A stretch of DNA of 64,000 bases from Parahoeflea alexandrii (GCF_027214025.1 NZ_JAPWHB010000001.1:372001-436000); one strand, 5' to 3'; counted from the first letter of the stretch, positions 52,359 to 62,213 are shown. The notes: generated by a model not told the origin, from the letters alone. Numbers and translations are program-made.

Positions 52359-53006
52359 TCAGATGAGCGTGGCAATTTCGTCGGCGTGATCGACCACGTG
52401 GTGAGCGCCTGCGGCCCTGAGCGCGTCCACCGGGCCGTAGCCCCAGGACACACCTACCGCCCTGGCGCCGGCGCTGACCGCCATCTGCATGTCATAGACC
52501 GCATCGCCGATCACCGTCGTCCGCTCCGGATCGATGCCCGTTTCCGCGCAGCATTCCAGCACCATCGCCGGGTGCGGCTTGGACGGGCAATCGTCGGCGG
52601 TGCGGGTGGTGAAGAACAGCTTGGTGATGCCATGGTGGGCAAGGATCGCATCCAGCCCGCGGCGCGATTTGCCGGTGACCACGCCGAGGATCACATCGTC
52701 GCGTGCTGCAAGCGCCGAAATCAGCGGCAGCAGGCCGTCATAGGCCGGTTCAAGCACGCCGCCATTTTGACGGTGCAGCATGAAATGCTCCTTGTAGCGG
52801 GCGGTCATGGCGGCGATCTCGGGATCCACCGGGCGGGCGAGCATCTGCGCAATCGCGATATCCAGCGTCAGGCCGATGATCGACTTGGTGTGCGCCATTT
52901 CCGGCCGGGCCACGCCGAAATCGTCGAAGGTGCGCTCCATGCAGGTGTGGATCACCGCGGCGCTGTCGACAATCGTGCCGTCGCAATCGAAAAGCGCCAG
53001 TTTCAT
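52359..53006 (-). CDS. HAD family hydrolase (phosphoglycolate phosphatase-like)
   Basis: 215 residues. Motif I is LALFDCDGTIVDS (Asp nucleophile), motif II TGKSRRG, motif III Lys and Pro in PSKPHPAMVLEC, motif IV GDAVYDMQMA. The C1 cap is of the phosphoglycolate phosphatase type. It overlaps the rluA-like gene by four bases (ATGA). A housekeeping phosphatase role is likely; the substrate is not fixed. Confidence 0.92.
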   Translation of the reverse strand: MKLALFDCDGTIVDSAAVIHTCMERTFDDFGVARPEMAHTKSIIGLTLDIAIAQMLARPVDPEIAAMTARYKEHFMLHRQNGGVLEPAYDGLLPLISALAARDDVILGVVTGKSRRGLDAILAHHGITKLFFTTRTADDCPSKPHPAMVLECCAETGIDPERTTVIGDAVYDMQMAVSAGARAVGVSWGYGPVDALRAAGAHHVVDHADEIATLI

Positions 53007-53992
53007 TCCTCGGGCTCCCCACCGGTTGCCTCGTCGAAGCCGAGCAGGTTCCAGCTCTGCACCATGTGCGGCGGCAAGGGCGCCGTGACCGAGAGACGGC
53101 CGCCGTCGGGATGGGGAATGGAGATGTGGCGCGCCAGAAGGTGCAGCCGGTTCTGCAGGCCGCTGGGCAGTTCCCAGTTCTTGTCGAACTCGAAATATTT
53201 CGGATCGCCGATGATCGGGTGGCCGATGTGTTGCGCGTGCACGCGCAGCTGGTGGGTGCGGCCGGTATAGGGTTCGAATTCCAGCCAGGCGAGATTCTGC
53301 GCCGCCTGGTCGATGACCCGGTAGTAGGAAACCGCATGATCGGCGCCCTGCTCGCCGTGCCTGGCCACACGCATCCGGTCGCCGTCCTCGGTGGCTTCCT
53401 TGATCAGCCAGGTCGAGATCTTGCCTTCCTTGGCGCGCGGCACGCCCTTGACCAGCGCCCAGTAGGTCTTCTTGGTCGTGCGCTCGCGGAACGCCGCGGT
53501 CAGCGCCTGCGCCGCGCCGCGGGTGCGCGCCACCACCAGAACGCCGGCGGTATCGCGGTCGAGCCGGTGCACGAGCCGGGGCTTCTCGCCCTTCTTGTTG
53601 CGCCAGGCCTCCAGCATTTCGTCGACATTGCGGGTGACGCCGGAGCCGCCCTGCACGGCGAGGCCTGCAGGCTTGTTGAACACCAGCACCTTTGCATCTT
53701 CATGCAACAGCATCTGGCTCAGCACCTCGTGGTCATTGCTGCCGCGCATGGTCTTGGCTGTCAGCGGACCGGTGGCCTTCTCGTCGACGTCCAGAGGCGG
53801 AACGCGCACGGTTTGTCCAGCCTGCACCCGCGCATCAGACTTGACCCGGCCGCCATCGACGCGGATCTGCCCCGAGCGAAGCAGCTTTTGCAGCGGCCCG
53901 AAACCGAGCCCCGGAAAATGCACCTTGAACCAGCGATCGAGCCGCATGCCCGATTCATCCGGGTCAACCTGTATGAGCTGTACGCCCGCCAT
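53003..53992 (-). CDS. RluA/RluC family 23S rRNA pseudouridine synthase
   Basis: 329 residues: N-terminal S4 RNA-binding domain (about 10-75) and catalytic domain with VHRLDRDTAGVLVVART, where the Asp is catalytic, followed by TGRTHQLRVHAQHIGHPI. Start ATG 53992 (MAGVQLIQVDPDES) is preferred over the longer frame. Likely RluC-type, modifying 23S rRNA. Confidence 0.93.
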   Translation of the reverse strand: MAGVQLIQVDPDESGMRLDRWFKVHFPGLGFGPLQKLLRSGQIRVDGGRVKSDARVQAGQTVRVPPLDVDEKATGPLTAKTMRGSNDHEVLSQMLLHEDAKVLVFNKPAGLAVQGGSGVTRNVDEMLEAWRNKKGEKPRLVHRLDRDTAGVLVVARTRGAAQALTAAFRERTTKKTYWALVKGVPRAKEGKISTWLIKEATEDGDRMRVARHGEQGADHAVSYYRVIDQAAQNLAWLEFEPYTGRTHQLRVHAQHIGHPIIGDPKYFEFDKNWELPSGLQNRLHLLARHISIPHPDGGRLSVTAPLPPHMVQSWNLLGFDEATGGEPEE

Positions 53993-54017
53993 ATCGATTA
54001 TCTCTTTGTTCCGGGAT

Positions 54018-54392
54018 TCAGAGCTGGCGCGCCAGCCAAAGCCCGCCAAACAACGCCAGAATGGAAACTGTGACGCTGGCAATCACATAGGCAACCGCCG
54101 CCGTCAACGCGCCGCGCTCGTAAAGCGTCACTGCATCGAGCGAAAACGCCGAAAATGTGGTGAATCCACCCAGAAATCCGGTTGCCAGCAACAGCCGCAG
54201 GTCGGCGTCGCCCGACGAGCGGCGGGCCAGCCAGGCAATCAGCAGACCCATCGCCAGCGAGCCGGCGATGTTGACCAGCATCGTCCCCCAGGGAAAGCCG
54301 GGGCCAGCCGCGCGGGTCACCAGCATCCCGGAGAGATGGCGTGACACGGCGCCCAGGCCGCCACCAACAAAAACAAGCGCAATTGCATTCAT
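54018..54392 (-). CDS. crcB: Fluoride ion transporter CrcB
   Basis: 124 residues with four transmembrane helices forming half of a dual-topology fluoride channel (Fluc). Conserved GGGLGAVSRH, GTMLVNIAGS and GFLGGFTTFSAFSLD are present. No fluoride riboswitch-like leader could be found upstream. It is the first gene of the rluA-HAD-atp12 run. Confidence 0.95.
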   Translation of the reverse strand: MNAIALVFVGGGLGAVSRHLSGMLVTRAAGPGFPWGTMLVNIAGSLAMGLLIAWLARRSSGDADLRLLLATGFLGGFTTFSAFSLDAVTLYERGALTAAVAYVIASVTVSILALFGGLWLARQL

Positions 54393-54480
54393 CCCTGGTG
54401 CTTAGCGGAAAACCGCACCGCGATAAAGCAATTCCACGCTCCGAGGGCAGACTTATCCGGGCCCGCCGGTCAGCTGGCAA

Positions 54481-55029
54481 TCAGGCCTTGGCTGCCAGCG
54501 CGACGTCGTCGGCGAACTCCTGCACGAAGGCGTCAAGCGCCGCCCAGTCGGTGAATTCGTGATCCTGGCTGGTATCCACCGGCCCGCCTTCCTTCTCGGC
54601 GATCTGGCGCATCAGCGCGCGCTTGAAGAAATCATATTCGAGATATTTGAGCGCACCGGCAGCATGATGCACCTTCGGGATATGAAATCCGGTCTTCCTT
54701 TCCAGCTTGGCCGGATATTCCTCCGCCTCCGCGCGGTCCTCGGTACTGCCGCTGCGAATGCCAAGCGAGACCGACACAAGCGCCGTCGGCACCTCGGAAA
54801 GAGCCGCCTTCCAGTCGATGATGAACTGCGCCACGGATGTAGGATAGCGCCCGATGTGAATGGGCGCGCAGATCAGCACGCCGTCAAAGCGACCGGGAAC
54901 GGCGAAGCCGGGCTCACGGACATCGCCAAGCACCACGCTCTGACCGGCCTCCTCAAGCCTGGAAGCGGCGCGTTCGGCAATCTTGCGGGTATGCCCCTCG
55001 ATGGTGGCGTAAAGAACCAGAACCGTCAT
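54481..55029 (-). CDS. Flavodoxin-domain protein, HemG-like (protoporphyrinogen oxidase type)
   Basis: 182 residues. The FMN phosphate-binding loop YATIEGHTRKIAE and the ICAPIHIGRYP and WKAALSEVPTALVSVSLG regions match the menaquinone-dependent protoporphyrinogen dehydrogenase HemG group. Whether it serves heme synthesis or another redox role here is open. AGGAGGACATACCC precedes the ATG. Confidence 0.85.
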   Translation of the reverse strand: MTVLVLYATIEGHTRKIAERAASRLEEAGQSVVLGDVREPGFAVPGRFDGVLICAPIHIGRYPTSVAQFIIDWKAALSEVPTALVSVSLGIRSGSTEDRAEAEEYPAKLERKTGFHIPKVHHAAGALKYLEYDFFKRALMRQIAEKEGGPVDTSQDHEFTDWAALDAFVQEFADDVALAAKA

Positions 55030-55221
55030 GGGTATGTCCTCCTTGTTCGGTGGAGGCCAGAATGCAGCGCTTCGGCGCGGCGGGCATTGACGCAGGTCAA
55101 TGGCGCGTTAGCGCACGGGCCATTACCGCTCCGCCACGGCCTCCCGGGCCAGCGCCAGAAACAACCGCACTGCTTGCAGATTACGCTTGCAATGCTTCAC
55201 GCAACCTTCCATGCTGATAGC

Positions 55222-55476
55222 ATGAACAGCAAGCACAAACGGACCCTCCAGGCGGTTTTCAGCCTGCCGGTCTCGGGCAACATCGCCTGGAATGACGTCG
55301 AAGCCTTGCTGATCGCGGCAGGTGCGGAGGTGATTGAAGGCAGAGGATCCAGGGTTCGGTTTGCCAAGGATCAGATCGTTGCCACTTTTCACCGCCCTCA
55401 CCCGGAAAAGGAAGCCAAGCGTTACCAGATCAGGGATGCCCGGGCATTTCTTGAACAGATAGGAGTCAAACCGTGA
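55222..55476 (+). CDS. hicA: HicA-like toxin
   Basis: 84 residues. HicA is an mRNA interferase. The double-stranded RNA-binding-like fold is read from VEALLIAAGAEVIEGRGSRV and FHRPHPEKEAKRYQIRDARA. The active-site histidine is not in the classic GSHH position, so it belongs to the larger HicA variant. The stop overlaps the hicB start (GTGA). Confidence 0.88.
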   Translation: MNSKHKRTLQAVFSLPVSGNIAWNDVEALLIAAGAEVIEGRGSRVRFAKDQIVATFHRPHPEKEAKRYQIRDARAFLEQIGVKP

Positions 55477-55838
55477 ATATGATGAACTACAAGGGGTTCC
55501 AAGCCCGCATAGAATACGATGAAAGCGATGAAATCCTGGTTGGCCGGATTGCCGGGATTCAGGACGTCATCGGATTTCACGGCGACAGCGTCGCAGCACT
55601 CAAGGCCGCCTTCCATGAAGCAGTGGATGACTATATCGAGACCTGCGCCAAGCTCGGCAAAACTCCACAAAAGCCCCACTCAGGCAAAGTGATGTTCCGG
55701 ATCGATCCCGAGATTCACAGGAAAGCCGCCATTGCCGCCGAACTCTCAGGCAAGAGCCTCAATCAATGGGCGGAAGAAGCCTTGTCCAGGGCCGTTGAGG
55801 AGAAGGACAACCATGCCGAGGCTCGGTTGGGTGCCTGA
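55473..55838 (+). CDS. hicB: HicB-like antitoxin
   Basis: 121 residues: N-terminal partially degraded RNase H-like domain (YKGFQARIEYDESDEILVGR) and a C-terminal ribbon-helix-helix with MFRIDPEIHRKAAIAAELSG for DNA binding and autoregulation. Overlaps hicA by four bases; starts at GTG 55473 or ATG 55479. Complete toxin-antitoxin module. Confidence 0.9.
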   Translation: MNMMNYKGFQARIEYDESDEILVGRIAGIQDVIGFHGDSVAALKAAFHEAVDDYIETCAKLGKTPQKPHSGKVMFRIDPEIHRKAAIAAELSGKSLNQWAEEALSRAVEEKDNHAEARLGA

Positions 55839-55886
55839 ACAAACCAGCTGACATACCAATCACCTTCCGGCACTTGAAGTATCTAT

Positions 55887-56921
55887 CTAGACTACTGCCT
55901 TCCGGGCCAGGGCCAGAAGCTCATTGCCCGGCATTTCGGGTGAGGCCTTGGCGGCAAAGGCCTCGGCAACCAGGCGGCAGATCAGCTCGTTGACGGGCGC
56001 CGAGCGGCCGTGCGCCTCGGCAAGAGAACAGACGGCGCCGTTGAGGAAGCGGGTTTCGGGCTCCCTGCCCGCCTTCAGATCATCCCAGGAGGAGGACCGG
56101 GCGGTTTCGTCCATCCTGAGCTGCTGGCGGGCAACAATGCGGAACAACCAGGTCGGCAGGCGCAGCACTTTCGGGATCAGCCGCGGGCTGGTGCGGGTTG
56201 CGCCAATGACGCGGATACCGGTGGCATCGAGAGCTGCCAGCAGTTCCTCCATCGCCATGGCCAGCACCTTGCGGTAGCCCGGATCCTCGAACTGCCGGCG
56301 CAGCGGCAGGCCGCTGATCACGTTGAGGCCGTTGTTGAGGTTGAGCAGAAGCTTGCCCCATTGCATGGCGTCGAGATTGTCATGGGTCTGCAGTTTCAGA
56401 CGCGATCCTGCCGCAAGGGCTGCCAGCCTGGCCGAGGCGTCGGAGGGGCCAACCAGGACCGGGCCTTCCATGGAGCAATGCACGGCGTTGGGAGAGAGCC
56501 GGACAACGTTGAACGGGACCGTGCCGGCCACGACCTGATTGTGCGGAAGCAGCCTCTTCAGCATCTCGACATTGCCTACACCGTTCTGCAGGCTGATGAC
56601 CGTTGCGTCCGCTTCCAGAGCCCTCGCGAGGTCGAGTGCCGCTGCTTCGGTGTCCCCTGACTTGGTGCAGAACAGCACCACGTCGCAATTGCCCAGGCTG
56701 TCGACACCGCCGACCTCGTAGCGCTCGGGTTTCAGGGCCGCCTTGAAACCATCGTAGCGCGACAGCGACAGGCCGCGCGCGACAGAGTCGCGGGTCCGTC
56801 CCCGGGCAGCAAACACCACCTGTGCGCCGGCTTCGGCAAGCATGCCGCCGACATAGAGCCCGATGGCCCCGGCCCCCATGACGCCGATCCTTGGTCTGCC
56901 TTCAGCCGTCGCACTGCCCAT
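55887..56921 (-). CDS. 2-dehydropantoate 2-reductase family (PanE/ApbA)
   Basis: 344 residues. NADPH motif GVMGAGAIGLYVGGML at about 13-28, catalytic Lys in FNLNNGLNVISG region (KLLLNLNNGL) and a C-terminal ketopantoate reductase domain. Several PanE paralogues occur in rhizobia, so the substrate may differ from ketopantoate. It ends the minus-strand degP-rarA-panE run; six bases separate it from rarA. Confidence 0.88.
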   Translation of the reverse strand: MGSATAEGRPRIGVMGAGAIGLYVGGMLAEAGAQVVFAARGRTRDSVARGLSLSRYDGFKAALKPERYEVGGVDSLGNCDVVLFCTKSGDTEAAALDLARALEADATVISLQNGVGNVEMLKRLLPHNQVVAGTVPFNVVRLSPNAVHCSMEGPVLVGPSDASARLAALAAGSRLKLQTHDNLDAMQWGKLLLNLNNGLNVISGLPLRRQFEDPGYRKVLAMAMEELLAALDATGIRVIGATRTSPRLIPKVLRLPTWLFRIVARQQLRMDETARSSSWDDLKAGREPETRFLNGAVCSLAEAHGRSAPVNELICRLVAEAFAAKASPEMPGNELLALARKAVV

Positions 56922-56927
56922 TATGCC

Positions 56928-58241
56928 CTATCCCTTGCCTGACCGCTCTTTCCGGAGCCTGCTCCAAAAATCGAGACGCTTGCGGATGTCGCGCTCGAAG
57001 CCCCTCTCCGGCGGATCGTAGAATGTCTTGCGGCCCATGCTTTCGGGAAAATAGTCCTGGCCGGAGAAAGCGTCGGGCTGGTCGTGATCATAGAGATAGC
57101 CCTCGCTGTAGCCTTCGGCCTTCATCAGCTTGGTCGGCGCGTTGAGAATGTGCCGCGGCGGCAGCAGCGACCCGCCTTCCTTCGCAGCCCGCATGGCGGA
57201 TTTGTAGGCGGTGTAGACGGCGTTGGATTTGGGCGCGGTGGCAAGATAGACGCAGGCCTGCGCCAGCGCCAGTTCCCCCTCCGGCGAACCCAGGAAGTCA
57301 TAGGCGTCCTTGGCCGCATTGGCGACGACCAGCGCCTGGGGATCGGCGAGACCGATATCTTCGGAGGCCATGCGCACCAGCCTGCGGCCGAGGAACAGAG
57401 GATCTTCGCCGGCGTCGAACATGCGGCAGAGGTAGTAGAGCGCCGCATCGGGATCGGAGCCGCGCACCGCCTTGTGCAGCGCCGAGATCAGGTTGTAATG
57501 GCCATCCTGGCCTTTGTCGTAGACGGGCGCCCGGCGCTGGACCACCTTGACCAGCGCCTGCGTGTCGAACATCTCGCCCTCGCGGGCGGCGCGCCAGACC
57601 TCTTCGGCCAGCGTCAGCACCGCCCGGCCGTCGCCATCGGCCATGCCGAGCAGGCTCAGCCGCGCCTCTGGCTCGAGCGGCAGCGGTTTTCCGGTTTCGG
57701 CTTCCGCGCGCTCGAGCAGCTGCTCGAGGCTCTCCTGATCGTGCGGCTTGAAGGTGAGCACCCGGGCGCGCGACAGAAGTGCTGCGTTGAGTTCGAACGA
57801 GGGGTTTTCCGTGGTCGCGCCGACCAGCACGATGGTGCCATCCTCCATCACCGGCAGGAAACTGTCCTGCTGGGCGCGGTTGAACCGGTGGATCTCGTCG
57901 ACGAACAGCAGCGTCTGGCGGCCACCCATGCGACGGGCGCGCGCCGTCTCGAACACCTTCTTGAGATCGGCGACGCCGGAAAAGATCGCCGAGATCTGGT
58001 CGAAGGCCAGTTCGGTCTCGCCGGCCAGCAGGCGCGCGACCGTGGTCTTGCCGGTGCCAGGCGGTCCCCAGAAGATCATCGAGCCGAGGCTGCCCGAGGC
58101 GATCATCCGGGTGATGACGCCATCCGGGCCTGTCAGATGCGGCTGGCCCGTGACTTCGGCAAGGCTTGCCGGCCGCAACCGGTCGGCAAGCGGCCGATGC
58201 CCGCTTGGAGCCGCGCCGGGAGTGGCGAAGAGATCGCTCAT
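56928..58241 (-). CDS. rarA: Replication-associated recombination protein RarA (MgsA)
   Basis: AAA+ ATPase acting at stalled replication forks. 437 residues. Walker A GPPGTGKTT at about 59-67, Walker B LLFVDEIHRFN, arginine finger region LLSRARV, and the C-terminal tetramerisation part with YDHDQPDAFSGQDYFPE. It starts four bases after the degP-like gene stop. Confidence 0.95.
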   Translation of the reverse strand: MSDLFATPGAAPSGHRPLADRLRPASLAEVTGQPHLTGPDGVITRMIASGSLGSMIFWGPPGTGKTTVARLLAGETELAFDQISAIFSGVADLKKVFETARARRMGGRQTLLFVDEIHRFNRAQQDSFLPVMEDGTIVLVGATTENPSFELNAALLSRARVLTFKPHDQESLEQLLERAEAETGKPLPLEPEARLSLLGMADGDGRAVLTLAEEVWRAAREGEMFDTQALVKVVQRRAPVYDKGQDGHYNLISALHKAVRGSDPDAALYYLCRMFDAGEDPLFLGRRLVRMASEDIGLADPQALVVANAAKDAYDFLGSPEGELALAQACVYLATAPKSNAVYTAYKSAMRAAKEGGSLLPPRHILNAPTKLMKAEGYSEGYLYDHDQPDAFSGQDYFPESMGRKTFYDPPERGFERDIRKRLDFWSRLRKERSGKG

Positions 58242-58245
58242 TGCC

Positions 58246-59781
58246 TCACCGTATGATCTGACGGATGCGCTGGCCGCCGCGCACGATCTCGAAGCGCCAG
58301 AAGCTGGCGCCTTCGGAAATCACCTGTTCGAGGATGTCGACATTGGCGATGTCGACGCCATTGACGACGGCGATCAGGTCGCCCGGGAGAAATCCGTAGC
58401 GCCCGGCGATCGAGTTGCCGGGAACATCGGTCACGACAACACCGCGCGACGACGGGGGCAGCCGCAGCTTGGCGCCGATACGCGGCGTGATGTTGGAAAC
58501 AACCGCCCCGGAGAACGGATTCTGGCCCGCAAGCGTCCGGCGGTCGCGCGGATCGTCGGCGGGCGGGGCCTGAAGCGTGATCTGCACCGTCTTCCGGCCG
58601 TTGCGGCTTAGAACATCCAGATCGACGGTGGCGCTGACGCCGGTGGTGGCAAGGCGGTAACCCAGCGCATCGGGATGCTCGATCGGACGGCCGTTGAAGC
58701 CCAGCACAATATCACCGGTGCGAAGCCCTGCCTTGCCGGCGGGACCGTCCTCGGTCACATCGGCGACCAGTGCGCCGGTGGCCCGGTCGAGGCCCAGCGC
58801 TTCGGCGATGTCGGCGGTGACCGGATCAAAGGAAGCGCCGATATAGGGCGGCTCGAACACCTCGCCGCCCATTTCGGCGGTTTGGGCGACCGCGCGAACC
58901 AGATTGACGGGGATGGCGAAGCCGATACCGTTGGAGCCGCCGGAGCGGGAGAAAATGGCCGAGTTGATGCCGATCAGCCGACCCGTCATGTCAATCAGCG
59001 CGCCACCGGAATTGCCCGGGTTGATGGCAGCATCGGTCTGGATGAAGGAGCCGAAATCCGACACGCCGACACTGTTGCGGGCAAGCGCCGAGACGATGCC
59101 GCTGGTGACCGTCTGGCCAACGCCGAACGGATTGCCGATGGCCAGCACGATGTCTCCCACCTCGGTGGTGTCGGTATCGCCGAACTCGACAATCGGGAAC
59201 GGTCCCTTCCCCTCGATTTTCAGGATCGCAAGATCGAACCGCTCGTCCTTGAGCAGCACCCGGCTTTGAAACTCCCGGCCGTCGGCCAGCGCCACCCGCA
59301 CATCATCGGCGCCCTCAATGACGTGGTTGTTGGTGACAACGATGCCGTCGGCCTGAACGATCACACCGGATCCGAGCGAGGACTGCTTCTCGGTGCGGTT
59401 GGGCATGCGCTGACCGAAGAACTGTTCGAAGAACGGATCTCCTGCAAAGGGAGACAGGCTGCGCTGAACGAGGCGGTCGGCATAGACATTGACCACGGCC
59501 GGCGCCGTTGCCTTCACCAGCGGCGAGAAGGACTGCATCATGTCGGGCCGGGACCGTGGCACCTCGCGCCGCGGTTCGGCAACCGGCGCCTGCGCGGTTT
59601 CGGGAGCGCTCTTGTCTTCCGCCTCGCCTATGACGCCGCGGAAAATCTTCCCGATGCTGTCGGTCAGCGAGTCTTCCACCTTGGTCTGCGCCGTCGCCGG
59701 AACCAATACGGGCAATGTCAGGACGCAAATGGCCAAAAGAAAAAACGGAACGACGCGCAAGCGCGAGCGATTTGGAATCAT
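58246..59781 (-). CDS. degP: Do family periplasmic serine protease (DegP/DegQ-like)
   Basis: 511 residues. Signal peptide (about 1-31), trypsin-like domain with His in VVTNNHVIEGADD, Asp in ERFDLAILKI and Ser in INPGNSGGALID, then two PDZ domains (about 300-385 and 410-505). This is the full HtrA layout. It is divergent from msrP and heads the rarA-panE run. Confidence 0.94.
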   Translation of the reverse strand: MIPNRSRLRVVPFFLLAICVLTLPVLVPATAQTKVEDSLTDSIGKIFRGVIGEAEDKSAPETAQAPVAEPRREVPRSRPDMMQSFSPLVKATAPAVVNVYADRLVQRSLSPFAGDPFFEQFFGQRMPNRTEKQSSLGSGVIVQADGIVVTNNHVIEGADDVRVALADGREFQSRVLLKDERFDLAILKIEGKGPFPIVEFGDTDTTEVGDIVLAIGNPFGVGQTVTSGIVSALARNSVGVSDFGSFIQTDAAINPGNSGGALIDMTGRLIGINSAIFSRSGGSNGIGFAIPVNLVRAVAQTAEMGGEVFEPPYIGASFDPVTADIAEALGLDRATGALVADVTEDGPAGKAGLRTGDIVLGFNGRPIEHPDALGYRLATTGVSATVDLDVLSRNGRKTVQITLQAPPADDPRDRRTLAGQNPFSGAVVSNITPRIGAKLRLPPSSRGVVVTDVPGNSIAGRYGFLPGDLIAVVNGVDIANVDILEQVISEGASFWRFEIVRGGQRIRQIIR

Positions 59782-60069
59782 GACGGCAATCCTCAGTGAT
59801 TTGGGCCACTATGGCCCGACTGGGACACCAAAGTCATCATCAGTTTGACAGCTTCATGGCAGCAGGACTTCTGATCGTGAGCTTGTCGACACAAACCCGG
59901 ATACAGGTTCAATCTGTGCGCATTCACCTGTCGTGATCACCTCGTCTACACGAAAACGTGGTCACGCGGGTGCTTTGCCCCGCCGGACTTTCGTATATCC
60001 TCGGTGTTGGAAGTCATGCGCACCTTGCGCCGTTCGTTTGCTCAGCTCGCCACCAGGAACTTGATCGCC

Positions 60070-61017
60070 ATGCGCCCCTATCGTCCCCTTGCCATCCCCG
60101 CTTCCGAGATCACGCCGGAGGCCAGCTATTTCCAGCGGCGCGATATCCTGCGCATGGCAGCGGCCGGCGGGCTTGCGCTTGCGGCGCCATCTCTCGCCTT
60201 CGGTACCGAAATGCTCGAGGCCAAGCCGGGCGGCTATGACCCCGGGGAAGAACTGACGCCGGAAGCGGATGTCACCAGCTTCAACAATTTCTACGAATTC
60301 GGCACCGGCAAGGCCGACCCGGCGAAGAATTCCGGACAGTTCAACCCGCGCCCCTGGACCATCCAGGTCGACGGCATGGTGGGCAAGCCGGCGGAATTCG
60401 ATCTCGACGCGCTGATGGCGCTCGGGCTCGAGGAACGCATTTACCGGATGCGCTGTGTCGAAGCCTGGTCGATGGTGATCCCCTGGATCGGCTTCCCGCT
60501 TGCAAGCCTTCTCGACAAGGTCGAGCCGCTGGGCAGCGCCAAATATGTGGCCTTCGAGACCGTGGTGCGGCCCGAGGAGATGCCCGAGCAGCGCGGCGTC
60601 TTCCAGCCCCTGCCCTGGCCCTATGTCGAAGGCCTGCGGCTCGACGAGGCGCGTCATCCGCTGACCATCCTGTCGATGGGGCTCTACGGCAAGACGCTGC
60701 CCAACCAGAACGGCGCCCCGGTGCGGCTGGTCACGCCGTGGAAATACGGTTTCAAGGGCATCAAGTCGATCGTCCGCATCACCTTGACCGAAGAGCAGCC
60801 GCCTTCGACCTGGAACAAGCTGGCACCGAACGAGTACGGCTTCTACGCCAACGTCAATCCGGAGGTCGATCATCCGCGCTGGAGCCAGGCGACCGAGAAC
60901 CGCGTCGGCGGCGGCGGCTTTTTCGGCTCCAACGACCGGCCGACGCTGATGTTCAACGGCTATGGCAACGAGGTTGCCAGTCTCTATGACGGCATGGACC
61001 TGACGGTGAATTTCTGA
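60070..61017 (+). CDS. msrP: Protein-methionine-sulfoxide reductase catalytic subunit MsrP
   Basis: Periplasmic molybdopterin enzyme that repairs oxidised Met in envelope proteins. 315 residues. A twin-arginine signal ([13 protein letters not shown] at 22-34) and the Mo-cofactor Cys129 in [15 protein letters not shown] 60070 ([10 protein letters not shown]) is chosen with AGGAA upstream; an in-frame earlier start would add residues that do not look like a signal. It overlaps closely with msrQ downstream (two bases). Confidence 0.93.
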   Translation: MRPYRPLAIPASEITPEASYFQRRDILRMAAAGGLALAAPSLAFGTEMLEAKPGGYDPGEELTPEADVTSFNNFYEFGTGKADPAKNSGQFNPRPWTIQVDGMVGKPAEFDLDALMALGLEERIYRMRCVEAWSMVIPWIGFPLASLLDKVEPLGSAKYVAFETVVRPEEMPEQRGVFQPLPWPYVEGLRLDEARHPLTILSMGLYGKTLPNQNGAPVRLVTPWKYGFKGIKSIVRITLTEEQPPSTWNKLAPNEYGFYANVNPEVDHPRWSQATENRVGGGGFFGSNDRPTLMFNGYGNEVASLYDGMDLTVNF

Positions 61018-61019
61018 TC

Positions 61020-61679
61020 ATGCAGTTGCCTACCCTGCCAAAGCGATATCACGCGGCATCGATCTGGGCGCTCTATGCGCTCGGTCTGCTGCCCGCGGCC
61101 TGGACATTCTATCTCGGAGCAACCGGCCAGCTGGTTGGCAATCCGGTGAAGATCTTCGAGCATCTGCTGGGCGAATGGGCGCTGAGGTTCCTGATCCTGA
61201 CGCTCACGATCTCGCCGATCAGGGATCTGTTCGGGGTCAACTGGGTGCGTTACCGCCGGGCGCTGGGCCTGTTGGCCTTCTGGTATGTGGCGATGCATTT
61301 CCTCGCCTACATTGTCCTCGACAAGCGGCTGGCATTCGACGTGATCGTCGAGGACATCTTCAAGCGCTGGTTCATCACCATCGGCATGGCCGCCTTCGTT
61401 CTGCTGATTCCGCTGGCGCTGACGTCGAACCGCTGGTCGATCCGCAAGCTCGGAGCAGGCTGGGTCCGGCTGCACCGGCTGATCTATCCGATCGCCGCGG
61501 TGGGCGCGCTGCATTACTGCCTGTCGGTCAAGGTGATCGGGCCTGAACAGCTTATCTATGCCGGGATTATCGCGGTGCTGATCGGCTGGCGCCTGGTGCG
61601 CCCGCGCTTCATGGCCATGAAGCGCGGCCGGCGTCCGCAGTACGGCAAACTGGCCGCAGAGATCCCGCGCACCGACTAA
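61020..61679 (+). CDS. msrQ: Protein-methionine-sulfoxide reductase heme-binding subunit MsrQ
   Basis: 219 residues with six transmembrane helices and heme-ligand histidines in VAMHFLAYIVLD and WVRLHRLIYPIAAVGALHYCLSV. MsrQ delivers quinone-derived electrons to MsrP. It follows msrP after two bases. Confidence 0.94.
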   Translation: MQLPTLPKRYHAASIWALYALGLLPAAWTFYLGATGQLVGNPVKIFEHLLGEWALRFLILTLTISPIRDLFGVNWVRYRRALGLLAFWYVAMHFLAYIVLDKRLAFDVIVEDIFKRWFITIGMAAFVLLIPLALTSNRWSIRKLGAGWVRLHRLIYPIAAVGALHYCLSVKVIGPEQLIYAGIIAVLIGWRLVRPRFMAMKRGRRPQYGKLAAEIPRTD

Positions 61680-61726
61680 TCCGGCCCTTCTAAGGGCTCG
61701 TTCCGCACCGATCTCCACTTTGCTCA

Positions 61727-61760
61727 CGAAAAAGGCCGGGCGCTTGACGCACCCGGCCTT
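61727..61760 (-). terminator. Rho-independent terminator of the alpha operon after rplQ
   Basis: On the minus strand AAGGCCGGG / CCCGGCCTT arms with an 11-base loop are followed by a T-run, 25 bases after the rplQ stop. Confidence 0.8.
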
Positions 61761-61784
61761 CCATTTTCAAACCCGTTGAAGCGC

Positions 61785-62213
61785 TTACGCGGCTTCGTCT
61801 TCGGCAGAAGCTTCGAGGGCCACGCGAGCGCGGTCCTTGGCGCCCTTGGCGTCGATATCGCGATCAACGAATTCGACAACGGCCATCGGCGCGTTGTCGC
61901 CGGTGCGGAAACCGGCCTTCATGATGCGGATGTAGCCGCCGTTGCGGGTGGCGTAGCGGGTTGCGATGGCATCGAACAGCTTGCGAACGGCCTCGTTGTC
62001 GCGGATCTGCGAGATCGCCTGACGGCGGGCATGCAGATCGCCGCGCTTGCCGAGCGTGACGAGCTTTTCGACGATCGGACGGATTTCCTTGGCCTTCGGC
62101 AAGGTGGTCACGATCTGCTCATGTTCGATGAGCGAAGCCGCCATGTTGGCGAACATCGCCTTGCGGTGGCTCGAGGTACGGTTCAGCTTGCGGCCTGAAT
62201 TTCCGTGGCGCAT
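61785..62213 (-). CDS. rplQ: 50S ribosomal protein L17
   Basis: 142 residues with the L17 opening [20 protein letters not shown] and the GRKLNR and [15 protein letters not shown] blocks. The C-terminal acidic tail ends AEDEAA. Last gene of the alpha operon after rpoA; a terminator follows. Confidence 0.97.
   Translation of the reverse strand: MRHGNSGRKLNRTSSHRKAMFANMAASLIEHEQIVTTLPKAKEIRPIVEKLVTLGKRGDLHARRQAISQIRDNEAVRKLFDAIATRYATRNGGYIRIMKAGFRTGDNAPMAVVEFVDRDIDAKGAKDRARVALEASAEDEAA

Noticed and set aside
51411-53270. 619-codon open frame on the plus strand opposite atp12, HAD and rluA genes
   Set aside because: It is a mirror of GC-rich genes in the opposite frame: no ribosome-binding site, His/Arg-rich low-complexity translation, and the minus-strand genes are clearly recognised.
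54393-54480. Possible fluoride riboswitch upstream of crcB
   Set aside because: The conserved crcB-motif sequences (GATGG and CTGATGACCTC types) were not found in the leader.
57084-58256. 390-codon plus-strand frame over rarA
   Set aside because: Shadow of rarA with no start signal or recognised domains.
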